DNA from: Protula sp. h YS-2021
Taxonomy: Eukaryota; Annelida; Polychaeta; Sabellida; Serpulidae
DNA: 64,000 nt
Direction of reading: 5' to 3'
NCBI GenBank assembly: GCA_949752745.1
Contig: OX457025.1
Location: 50,085,601-50,149,600 of the forward strand
Shown: positions 26,405 through 37,619 of the stretch, piece by piece
How positions within the stretch are numbered: the first letter of the stretch is position 1
Layout of the letters: each line of letters opens with the position of its first letter
The notes under the pieces: generated by a model
What the model was told of the DNA's origin: nothing
Seen by the model: only the letters and a program-made list of their open reading frames with translations
Databases searched by the model: none
Made by a program: the position numbers and the translations under genes

Positions 26405-27661
26405 TTACAGGTGATGTACTGTAGGCCTATCATGACAGCAAATGGTTCCCACATTTCTACACCACTTATAACAGAAAAATGGCGGCATCTAAAAGACAGG
26501 TCTAAGCTTATGCCAGTGTCGGACTCCATCGAGATTGGTCTCTTAGGATACGACAGTATGAAAACTTTGATTCCTAGAGAGGTTATTGCAGGTCACAGCG
26601 GTCCCTTTGCGCAGCGTTCTGATCTTGGCTCGGGCATACTAGGAATGATGGACTGTAACTCTTCCAATACCCAAGGATTTAGTCACCGGGATATTGCATG
26701 TGAAATCATTGATTCTCGGGCTAGCCAAGTTGCTTTTCGGACGTCGTCCAAAGAGATATTGTCTCTTCGTTATGTGTTGAAAATTTTGGAATCTGCCTTG
26801 AATGATTTATCTCAGGGCTTTTGTCTTTTACCAGATGATTATTAGTTTTTGGAGCTTATGGAGTCTTAACATTAAAATGGATTTGGACAATGATTAGGTC
26901 ATGCCTCTTTCCTTTCACGATAACGTATCTGATTTGCCAAGTAACAGTTCTGTTGCCGAAAAGCGTCTCCAGCATCTTAAAGTGAAGATTGATCGTCACT
27001 TTGACTACAAGAATAAATACAGATCCATTATTCTGATTTCGATAAAGTGCTTTAGCTCTTGCCGCATAATGGGGTTGTAAAGAGGCATAAGAAATTGTGT
27101 GTGGTTTTCGATTGTAGCGCCAAATTTAAAGGCATTTCATTGAATGGATGTTTGCTTCAACGTCCCAATTTGGTGACTCTATACTTGGTGCGTTGCTGCG
27201 ATTTCGCAAAGATTTGTCGCCTTTGGATGCAATATAACCAAAATGTACGGTCAGTTTCGGGTATCCAAAAACATCAATATCATATGTGCTTTCCTTGGTA
27301 GAAGGATGGTGATACTTCCAGGGAGCCATGTGTGCATGCAATGAATGTCCATACTTTTGGTTTGCATTCATCTCCGTCGTGTAGCAGCTTTGGTCTTCGA
27401 CAGGTCGCCGCCAAAGAACATATTGAACATATTTACGGTTCTCATGCTGATGATTTCCTTCGGAAGAACTTTTATGTCGACAATGTTCTCAAAAGTTTCG
27501 CAAAATCCGATCCGGCCATAGACTTGATTAATCGTACTGGAAGCATGTGTGAGCTGGCGAAACTGACTTTACACAAATTCCTGTCTAATTCAGACGAGAT
27601 CTTAGGTTCTGTTCCCTCCGAGAAGAGCTTAAATTCAGACATTCGAACTGTCAGTTACTAA
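26405..27661 (+). pseudogene. Decayed BEL/Pao retrotransposon pol fragment
   Basis: Several frames together carry BEL/Pao landmarks. IEIGLLGYD...LIPREVIAG...GPFAQRSDLGSGILG (26411-26845) is the protease-to-RT linker region. SVAEKRLQHLK and FDYKNKYRSI (about 26935-27020) come next, then GVVKRHKKLCVVFDCSAKFKGISLNGCLLQRPNLV (27059-27180, quoted in part as family pattern), and HTFGLHSSPSCSSFGLRQVAA...FYVDNVLKSF (27332-27500), the RT motif with YVDN replacing YVDD. Frameshifts and stops break it, and RNase H, integrase and LTRs are not seen. It is an ancient remnant. Confidence 0.75.
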
Positions 27662-29734
27662 TTTAATCTGTTAGTTTAGAATGAGTAGCGTGGGGTTGAT
27701 TGCCCGTAGAGTTGCTTTTTTTATCATTTGTCAAATGTATATTCAAATAACTCGGTAGTCGGGTATACTGAATTGTATGGGATGAAATGCTCGAAAAATT
27801 TGCTATTTTCTCATATGTGTTGGTTGTATATTTAAATAACTCGAGGTTGAGAGTGATCAGTAGGTTGATTTCTGCTGATTCTTCAATGTATTTTCTCAAA
27901 GTTTGGCTGCATATTCTCAAATAGCGTATTATTTCGCTCTGGAGTTATCAGGGTATGTCTGCAAGTATGGTCGGCAGTCTGTTTGACCTGATGATTTTTT
28001 GCACGAGGTGTTCTACATTTTCATTGGCGTAATCCATCTGGGGTAGTTTACCGGCCGGGTAATTTTTGCACGTGGCATTCCATGTTTTCATTGGCCTAAT
28101 CCAATTGCAGCTTATCGATTAGGCGATGTTTGCAAGTGGCGTTTTGCACGAATTTATAATGTCTCGCACGAGGCAAATGGTCATTTTTACGCCTGTCAGC
28201 AAGGGTGTAAAACTAAAACTAAAAGTGAATTCAGTGTTTGATGTTTAATCCGACACAATCAGTGAGACATTATTTTCGTTGTGTAGAATTTATGGAGTTA
28301 AAATGTTGCTGAGAAGCTTGTAAATGTTTTTGTCAAAAAATGCAATGTTAAAGAGTTATTCTTTGTTCTTTTTCACATTAATTTGCGATGACATGCCCTG
28401 CTTGATTCTATAATGCTTTTGTCAGTAATTTGTGACGGAATGCAAGTGTCTGGGATGGCATGCCTGTGTTAAATTCTATGATAGCATGTCATTGGGCAAT
28501 TTGTGTAGAAATGTTTTTAATCTAGCCTGTCTGACATTGGAAGACGATGAAATAAAATGACGCACTAAAACTCAATCTTTCATCGCTACACACACTGGTT
28601 ATTTCACTTGAAGGCGTAGTTCACAAAATATATAATATCTAACTTTGTTGCTGTAATGACAATTTTTAACTACGAAAAACGAAAAATAGTCTCATATCCC
28701 ATATTTTTTCCATTGTATGATCCTTCTTTGCGAAAATAAAGGAACAGAATACAATGCGTGTTATGAGATACGGTGCGTATAAATACCAAAGTCCCTATCT
28801 GTGATCATATTTTTGCAAATTTTTCCGAAAAGTAACCAAAAATAACCGGGGCACGTCGCCCAGCGCAAACATACGACTGTTAGAAGGGTGCAGAGAAACG
28901 AACAGTTCCATCGACAGACGTGGTGGTTGCATTATGTAGTAGCATTTGATATGCCTGAAATGAGTTAAAGTGGTGGGCCACGAACAAGATTATTTGAGAA
29001 AAGAAAAATACCAAGGTGGTGGTTTATATTTGCCCGTGCCCTTGTGTGGTTCCCAGTAGGTGTCATTTCAATGTCAATAATGTGCTTTGTGTGCGTGATT
29101 TGTAAATCAACGGAATTCTATATGTGGTACTTCACTGTATAAAGATATTGATAACTTATCTTTCACAACTGGTTTGCATAATTTTAAACAAATGCTGCTC
29201 TTCTTATTTGCTTTAGAAATTAGCTTTATAGTTGCACTATTTACCAATAGATGGTGTTATAGGACAGTTGATCAACGGACTTTAACGTACTCCCTTATGT
29301 GGTTGTTTTGTACTGAATGGGCGCTTATGTGGCTACCTCATAAAAATCATCATACAAGGAACAAAACAACCACATAAGTTCGGGTATACCGAAAATCTAC
29401 CACATAACATAACCATTGTAGGCACGGACGTGACAACCGCAATGATGTGGGACTAAAATAATGAGGAGTAACATTTTATGCTTTTTGTGTGAAATTTGGT
29501 CATATCACTAAACAGTATTCCTATGAAATTTCAAAGCGGTCAAAGTGGTTTTAGGTTAATATTGTGGCCAATTTTGTGGGAAATATTTCTGAATCTTATT
29601 ACCGACTTGAAGTAAGAGTAGCACTTTTGCGTTTACAAAATTTGACCGTTTTGGATAATATTTTGGCCAATTGTTGCTAAATCAAACGAAAATTCCTCAA
29701 AAAATTTCAAAAGAATCGAAGTAGATGAATAAGC
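27662..29734. other. AT-rich host DNA, mostly featureless
   Basis: TTTTTGCACG(A/T)GG units recur at about 27995-28170 with TTTTCATTGGC(G/C)TAATCCA. A perfect 18-bp inverted repeat CTTATGTGGTTGTTTTGT is at 29294-29311 and 29361-29378. No convincing coding sequence is present. Confidence 0.5.
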
Positions 29735-30300
29735 CCATAGGTGATAGGATAAGCGGTAAAGTGAAAGTGAAAGAACAACTAAAACAAAACTGCCGGCCGG
29801 ATCAATTTCTATGTAACAGGGATGAGAAATCAGATTGTTTTTCTTCCTGCTTCTATCGTTGTCTAAGATTCTTTATGACTGCTTTCATATAAAATATCTG
29901 CGTTAGTGTTTTTCTTGGTTGTTTCAAAAGTCGGTCAAATCAATTCACTTAGATTTCAAAAAACGTAATTTATCGAAAATTATTTGGCTTAATAATGAGG
30001 ACCTAAGTTCTTTCCGAAAGCAAACAGGTGATAGGAAAAGCGGTCAGGTGAAAGTGAAAGAACAAATAAAACAAAACTGCCGGCCGGATCAGTTGCTATA
30101 TAACAGGGATGAGAAAGCAAGATAGTTTTTCTTCCTACTTCTATCGTTGTCTAAGATTCTGTATTACTGCTTTCATATAAAATATCTGCGTTAGTGTTTA
30201 AATGGGTTGTTTCAAAAGTCGATCAAAATCAATTCACTTCCATTTTAGAAGACGTAATTTATCGAAAAGTATTTGGCTTAATAATGGGGAGCCAAGTTCG
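29735..30300. repeat. 287-bp tandem duplication
   Basis: The block around AAAACTGCCGGCCGGATCA (29791 and 30078) is duplicated over roughly 270 bp with small differences, including TTCTTCCT(G/A)CTTCTATCGTTG and CTTTCATATAAAATATCTGC. Confidence 0.85.
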
Positions 30301-31318
30301 GTCCGAAAGCACGGTTTTGCTGGCCAGTTGACATCACTCGATGTTTGATAAAATACAACAGTTAGAATCAAACTCCGTGGATCTCCAAACATGGTGTTAT
30401 AAATCCATTTTCCAGGTATAGTTGTATTGTATCAGCTAGATCACAGTGTTCGCGGACATTCTTGTTAGTAAATTGCAAAAATAATACAACTTTGTACATC
30501 TACAAAATTTACATTTTCACTTCATATAATTCAAGCCCCATGCAAAATCGTATTCCAGAAATTACACAAAAAATTCCTTTAAAAGTTTTTGACGAAATAG
30601 TTTTACAAATTATATCTTAGAAACCGTTAGAAAACAGATACCTTGGGCCCATTCCTTTTAAAGTATCGTGGATCCGTACACAATCCAGTTCTATTTGACA
30701 AAATACCTTGACTAAATCAAAGATCACTAACTGTTTAGGTATGACATCGGCTTATAGCGTTTATATCCAACTGTTTTACATCGCCTTTGGTGGCGGAGCT
30801 AAGATAAAATTAATACTGCTTTATTCGAAGAAATGTAATGCAAATTTCACCACAGCCAAAGGAAGACGAATTGATTTCAATCAAATTTCAAGCATTTAGT
30901 GAAACAATTCCTGATGAACAAACAAAACAGATTAAAATTAATTTGAATTCTTTAGCAAAGGCTTTAATCACTAAAGGCATTTATAACACAGGAGTCCCGC
31001 CAAAGTTTAACTGTTTCTTTATTTGGTGTTTAGCACCAAGTAACAGAAAACATAGAATGTCTACTAACAATGTTAAGGTTTAATTTTACATTACACTTTT
31101 TAAATTTTACAACATTTTTCAGATTCTATTATTGCTAGCTTATTTTCAATTAATACTTTTCGTGCAACTTTTTTAGAATGTTCAAATTAGACATTTCATT
31201 AGATCTTCTTGTTGTTAAGTACCAGTTGTGCCTGGATTTCTCAGCTTGTGGTTCATCTACCAAGTGGCGCCTGAATGGACTGTCTGAATCTCTTAGTGCT
31301 TCATGGTCTGTGGTATGT
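30301..31318. other. Intergenic/3' region of CD225 gene
   Basis: No supported ORF is seen. A minus-strand AATAAA at 31018-31023, about 300 bp after the CD225 stop codon, is a candidate poly(A) signal. Confidence 0.35.
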
Positions 31319-31485
31319 TTAGTCATCACAGTTATCGCAAATCGTACTGGTATAGAGGTAAAGCAGGACAACAATAACAATGACAACGGACACAACTAAT
31401 CCTAAAGTAGCGGTCACTGCGGCAAAAACACCCTCCCATCGGGATTGCTTGAACTTTCTCATCTTTTTGCTGTTCATGGAACTCA
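31319..31485 (-). CDS. CD225/dispanin-family gene, terminal coding exon
   Basis: A strong acceptor (ATTTTTTATTTTACAG) ends at 31486, and the exon reads in phase 1: SSMNSKKMRKFKQSRWEGV, then the membrane helix FAAVTATLGLVVSVVIVIVV (about 24 residues with its continuation LLYLY), then STICDNCDD and TAA. Its phase matches exactly the donor of the exon at 42857, and the pair rebuilds the CD225 topology: re-entrant or first helix, short basic loop, second membrane helix. The 11.4-kb intron between them is full of repeats. Linking the exons is inferred from phase, strand and domain logic. Confidence 0.6.
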
Positions 31486-31499
31486 CTGTAAAATAAAAA

Positions 31500-32849
31500 A
31501 TAATAAAGATTAGTCTATAACAAAATTGCTTTCTCATCTTAATTTTTTTAGCATCAGCAAACAGTTTCGCAGATATTCTTTGGACAAAATTTGAAACTAG
31601 AAATTAGGATGCACGCAGTCGTAATTTCCAGGCATAGTAGTTGTTACATGCATCAAACAGGAACTTTACAAATCAAACGATGTGAGAGGTGTGGCCCAGA
31701 CCTTTTTCATTTGGAAAAATAAAAGTACGATCATGGATCAAAAATTCAATCAACAAAATCGAAATCCTCTTAAGATACATTTAGGTATGGTAGTTTTGTG
31801 TTTCAATTATACAGTTCAGCCTTATCATTCTTGAGCTATGCTGTGGCTGAAATAAAAGCTGAAATGAAAAATTCAAGTTTTCATCATGAATCCAGAGTTG
31901 GCGGGACACACTAGTCTATAGGGGTATCGACGTTGATGGTAAGACATATCACATAATACTTTCTTATCTATATTTGTGTGTTTTAAATCACTAGCTGTGA
32001 CGCCATTCACTGCCTTTATTTTGGGTTTGCTGAATAATTAAAATCAGGCTGAATTTTCTAACAAAAGGTCTGTAAGCTTATACCTTTTCTTTAAACCATC
32101 ACAAGAAGTTTCTTATTTTTCGCATTTGTATTGCAGTATTGCAGATTTTTGGTCTATGGCCAATGGTGTGCAAAACTGCCGCGTGCAAAAATCTATATTT
32201 TAGAAGAACTATGGCCTTAAGACTGAAAAATTTCTTGCACACATGGTTTTTTAGCAAGAAAGAAACAGGTTTCGTGGTTGCTTTTTGTTTCTCAGAAAGG
32301 AAACCACCGAAGTTTGAAGTTTCTAAGTGTTAAGAAATCATTTGTTCTTGAAGTTTCCATTGAAGCTGAAGTCTCTTGAAGATGGCGCTAGAAGATGCAA
32401 CGCAAAGAAACGGCAAAAATGTTATTTTACACATATTTTCATGTTTTATCATTTTCATTGTTGTTGGTAATTACGAAGTTTTGGGAGAAGGATTATCAAG
32501 AAGCCAATCAGGGATTTTAATGCCTCCTGGTTCCCTTTTAACTTGCTTTTTCTTCGTAACTGAGCCGGTTCTCTTTGTTTTCAGGCAATTTTTATCACCC
32601 TCCGTTTATTTTTTCTCCGTTAAAAAGTAATAAACATACAGAAAAAAAATCATCCCAATTTAATGATCTCTGAGCAGAAGGCTCGGAGATTTTTCGTAAA
32701 GATGAATGTAGGAAGATGTTGAGAAATGGCGCTGCATCCAGCATCTGTGTAACTGAGCTTTGGTGAGCTGAAGGAAAAATGCAACTAGACCGATTTCGCC
32801 ACCGAGTGACGAAATAAACGCTTGAAAATACTTTAAACTTCTGATTTTT
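31500..32849. other. Intron sequence, little structure
   Basis: This stretch has scattered short GAAGTTTC-type inverted motifs around 32190-32400. No gene is supported. Confidence 0.35.
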
Positions 32850-33460
32850 ACCTCAAACGTGACCTTGAGATCAAGATCACTGAAAGTTACACCTTACGAA
32901 CGTCAAAGAGTGTGTGGAGGTCGAAAATGAGGTCAACATTGCTTCATCTCTTACCGTTTTCGAGATGAAGGGCAACATTCGGTTTTTGACTCGGCAGTGT
33001 TGTTGTTGTTGTTGTTGTTGTATTGTTCTTTAGATCCCTTTCAACTGCCATGGTCATATCGGGATCCCCCTGCCACATTATACTGAAATGGGGCATTCCA
33101 GCCCTCCTTCTAACCCTTACATGTGGAGTGCCTCACAGGGTAGCAAGGAGGAGTCCCAATTTTAAAGTCTTAGGTATGACCCGACCGGGGTTTGAACCCA
33201 CGATCTTCCAGTCTCGAGGCGGACACTCTAACCACTAGGCCACCGAGACTGGTCAGTGACCCTAAGGTCAATGTCACCAAAAGGTATACCTTACGTAATG
33301 CCTTAGAGGGGATGGAGGTTGAAAATGAGGTCAAAATTGCTCTTATAGCTTTTGAGATAAACTGGAACTTCAGGCTCTTGACTCAAAAGTGAACTTGAGG
33401 TCAAGGTCACCGAAATTTGTACCTAAAATAATGCCCTAAAGGAGGTGGAGGTCCCGGGTC
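32850..33460. repeat. GGTCAAGGTCACC-type repeat, interrupted by SINE
   Basis: Units containing GACCTTGAGATCAAGATCAC, ACACCTTACG and GGAGGTCGAAAATGAGGTCA recur at 32860-32975 and 33255-33450. The SINE sits between them. Such repeats are common in lophotrochozoan genomes. Confidence 0.7.
33000..33252 (-). mobile_element. tRNA-derived SINE
   Basis: On the minus strand the head contains TGGCCTAGTGGTTAGAGTG (pol III A box) and GTGGGTTCAAACCCC (B box) at about 33178-33245. A unique body and a (CAA)n tail seen as (TTG)n at 33001-33020 follow. It is not a functional tRNA gene, because no matching acceptor stem closes the cloverleaf. Confidence 0.85.
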
Positions 33461-33699
33461 TGGTGTGATTTTTTCTGGTTGGTCTTATCAAGCACATAAA
33501 TTACACTTACTTTGGGAGAGTAGTTATTCTTTATCCTATATAAAACTATGTGAAACACTCCTTTTCAAAGGACTAATAACAGCAACTTGTAATCGTATAT
33601 ATCAAGTGAATGAGTTTGCAACAAAACCTTAAAAAACTAGAGGTGTGTCCGATCGGAGCACAAACGCCCCGCCTGGCGGATAGTCAGTAACATAATCTT

Positions 33700-35060
33700 G
33701 GTTTGAGGGATTTGATTCTTCTTGAAGAAAGAATGAATAAGCACGATCGCGTAACTGCAGTAAAATTGCCTCAGTTCAAAGGCCAATTCCGACAGAATAA
33801 ACGCCTCGTCGGACAAAAGAACGGCGTCCTGCACAACTTCAAAATATTAGGAACAATATCCAACAAAGAAAAAAGTTGTCGGCCAAATAGCTACGCTACA
33901 GTGCAGTCCAGAAGGCGTGGTACCGAGCACCTAACTGCAGTAAAATTGCCTAAGTTCAAAGACCAATTTCGACCGAATAAATGCCTCGTCGGACAAACGG
34001 ACGACGTCCCGCACAATTTCAATATATTAGAAACAATAATCAATAAACAAATAAATCACCAAACAAATATGTAGAGTGATATGCGATCCACAAAACGTAG
34101 TACATAAAACATCTAACTACAGTAAATTAAGTTCAAACCCCAATTGCCTACCGAATAAACGACTCGTCGGACAAAAGGACGACGGCCTGCAAAACTTCAA
34201 TCTATTAAGAACAATATCCCATAAAGAAAATTTGTCGGCCAAATAGCTACGCTACAGTGCGATCCAGAAGGCGTGGTACCGAGCACCTAACTGCAGTAAA
34301 ATTGCCTAAGTTCAAAGACCAATTTCGACCGAATAAATGCCTCGTCGGACAAACGGACGACGTCCCGCACAATTTCAATATATTAGAAACAATAATCAAT
34401 AAACAAATAAATCACCAAACAAATATGTAGAGTGATATGCGATTCACAAAACGTAGTACATAAAACATCTAACTACAGTAAATTAAGTTCTAACCCCAAT
34501 TGCCGACAGAATAAACGCCTCGTCGGACAAAAGAACGGCGTCCTGCACAACTTCAATCTATTAAGAACAATATCCCACAAAGAAAAAAGTTGTCGGCCAA
34601 ATAGCTACGCTACAGTGCGATCCAGAAGGCGTGGTACCGAGCACCTAACTGCATTAAAATTGCCTAAGTTCAAAGACCAATTTCGACCGAATAAATGCCT
34701 CGTCGGACAAACGGACGACGTCCCGCACAATTTCAATATATTAGAAACAATAATCTGTAAACAAATAAATCACCAAACAAATATGTAGAGTGATATGCGA
34801 TCCACAAAACATAAAACATAGTACATAAAACATCTAACTACAGTAAATTAAGTTCAAACCCCAATTGCCGACCAAATAAACGACTCGTCGGACAAAAGGA
34901 CGACGGCCTGCGAAACTTCAATCTATTAGGAACAATATCCCACAAAGAAAAAAGTTGTCGGCCAAATAGCTACGCTACAGTGCGATCCACAAAACTTGGT
35001 ACCTAAAGCGTAACGCCCACACAGACAGACAGGCGGACAGACGGACAGACGGACGCACAA
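33700..35060. repeat. About 357-bp dimeric satellite
   Basis: CTAACTGCAGTAAAATTGCC recurs at 33931, 34287 and 34645 (periods 356 and 358). A related half-unit CTAACTACAGTAAATTAAG lies about 180 bp in between. All carry GAATAAA(C/T)G(A/C)CTCGTCGGACAAA. The array ends in an ACAGACGGACAGACGG tract. ORFs inside are repeat artefacts. Confidence 0.88.
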
Positions 35061-36812
35061 TTCAATCACTATTTGCCCCGCTGACATTTGTCAAGCGAGG
35101 CATAATAAAAAAATCAGCAACTTGTTCTCTTTGTAATGAATGGGGCACTGCCAGCTCCTTGTAAAAAGCCACGCAAGTACATTTCAGCGGTTTCAGTAAA
35201 AGTAGCATCGCAGATAGCAGTAGCTGACAGTTAGCCTTCCAGTATCGTCCAATCACAAGCGAGTATGCCCTATGTTTATGCATACACTCACAGACAGTAA
35301 TGGTCTGCTAAGGATGACCGTGGAGACTAAGTATTCAGGACGGACATTTTTGTATGTTTCTGGGGGATAAGGGTTGTTCGTTTTACAAGGCACTGGGTGG
35401 TTAAAAGTTATTTTTAACCGTCAATTCGTTAAAACTAAGATGTCTGCATAGTGTGTGTGTATCAAAATCCCGCTCTAAAACAGACCAGAAAAACGAAACG
35501 GAAAATGCGTTAAAAATAACATTACCACGATGGCCTTTGTCAAAAAGTAGTCTCATGACGTATTTTGTGCGAAATCTCTAGGACTAGCCGTTTTCGAGAT
35601 ATTCAACTTTGAAATATCCGTGACGCCACAAGACGTCGATGAAGTCATAGGACAATAAAAAATTATTTGGCACCAGTTCACAGAGTGGACTATAAGTTTG
35701 ACAAATTTCATTCGACTAGCTTAAGCCGTTTCGGAGCAGATGTCTGGAAACCAACGCAAAAATATCGGCTGAAAAAATGAAAAAAAACTAACAAAAAAAG
35801 GAAAAAAAGAGATACTTTAAGTACTTTAAGCCCCCACTTTCCACACCGATTAAAAACAAATACGTTTGAAAAGTTTACTTTCAAGCTTTAAAAAGCTTCT
35901 TGATAGCAATAATGTGGAGTAATTGTCTTCGAGAATCATAGTCACAGTCATAGTCGTAAACCACAGCACAAGCTTTCGTGCTGTCTAAAACAGCAATAAT
36001 TTATTTTCAAGGATATTTTCAAGGATAATATGTCTAAGATTAAAACAAATTTTAGGAAGAATTGGAGCGAGCATTTGCATATGATAGTAAGTTCCTCTGA
36101 CCATATCAAGTCGTTTACAACTGTAATAAAGGATGACGTAATTCACCTGATATCCGCTTCAGCATCCAAAACGCTAGAGCAGTCCATAAATCAACTCAAC
36201 CCTATAATCACCGATATAATCAGTCTTTCGTTTTTTGTTTTTCTGGAGAAATGAGTAAAAACCAATTACAGCCTCAGAGAAAAACGATCCCCAGCGCATA
36301 ACCCACGTGATCGGTGCGAAAGTGAAAGTCCGCTTCTAAAGTGAAATTTTTCTGTCACTTTGAACTCAAATCCATCTCAGGTTTGAACTACGGAGTATTA
36401 TTTCTTAAGCTTTACTACCTAAAGTATATTTTCAGCATTGTCAACGCACATGCATGTGCTTAAAGGCATTTCTGTCACGGAAGCGCTTGTCAAAATCAGT
36501 GTTTTTGCGCATACAACTCAACATTATATACTGTTCCAAAAAAGGCTTTGCCGATGCACAGAACAGTTGGTGACTGGCCTGGATTTAATTGACTGCGATA
36601 ATGAGCTGCATTGTCCCCGATGAGAGAGACAACATAGCATTATTTTCAGGGAAAAGACACAACCAGATTGTCCATGCGTTCTCATGAAAATTGTTTTTGG
36701 CTACTGTTTCCACCAATTTTACTCGAAATGTAAGTGGACACCCGAAAAGAAATGTAATAGCCGGGTGGTTACCAAAGTCTGCCACCTTTATTCAGAATTT
36801 CAAGAGAAATAC
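35061..36812. other. Intron sequence, no feature seen
   Basis: Short ORFs only. No coding signature or repeat is recognised. Confidence 0.35.
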
Positions 36813-37594
36813 CTAGAGCCATAGAGTCTAGGCCCAAACCCCCCTGACCGAAACCCCCGGCCCTAACCTCCCCGTCAACCCCCCCGACTAAAACCCCCCG
36901 GCGGCCTAAACCCCCCGACCCAACCCCCCCAGCCCCCCGTTCTCAAAGAAAATGTGTAATGATAATTTGTTCTGGCGCCTCTTTTCGCACTCGTACGAAA
37001 CACAGCCATTTGCTAGATTTTTTTGCTTTACGTACAAATGCCCTTGGTACAATATCTTTGGATTCCCTTTAGCAGATGTGATGTATTCCATGATGGTAGC
37101 ATGATTTTTCACAGCAATCTGGGTCACTAAATTACCCATTCAAGTGAATCACAATGGATATAAGTCACATCTACCGCAAGAGAAATTGCAATTTGTAAAC
37201 TCGACTGATCTCGCAACCGGCATATGAACTGCAATTTTTAATGTGTACACACTCATCAATCGTAAGAGCAATTGCAATTTCAAAAAGTGAGTGCTATCAT
37301 CAATGGATGTATGAAGTTTCTTTTATAGTGATGATCAATTCCTTCAGTGGTTCGGAAATTGCAATTTTAAACGCCGTGTGGTCTCTTCAATGGGCATTTG
37401 AAGTGTGATTAACAACGTGGATGTATCGCAATTACAAAATATAAAATAGACCTGAGAACCGGGGGGTTTTGGGTCGGAGATGGGGGGGGGGGTTAGGCCG
37501 CTGGGGGTTTTAGTCGGGGTGTTTTGACGGGGGGGGTTAGGACCAGGGGATATCGGTCGGGGGGGGGGGTTGGGCCTGTTCCCGAGCCATTGGC
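36813..37594. mobile_element. Foldback element with GC-rich subrepeat termini (A)
   Basis: The left end (about 36813-36945) is an array of CCCCCC(G/T)ACC(G/T)AAA units. The right end (about 37460-37594) is its inverse (GGGGGGTTTTGGGTCGG). Outer tips GAGCCATAGAGTCTAGGCCC and CAATGGCTCGGGAACAGGCC are similar. The interior is AT-rich with repeated TTGCAATTT, and no ORF is present. Confidence 0.7.
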
Positions 37595-37619
37595 CTTTTC
37601 AGTAATGGTTTTGGCGAGT

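Noticed and set aside
33178..33250. Functional tRNA gene on the minus strand
   Set aside because: A and B boxes are present, but there is no proper acceptor stem and a SINE body and tail follow.
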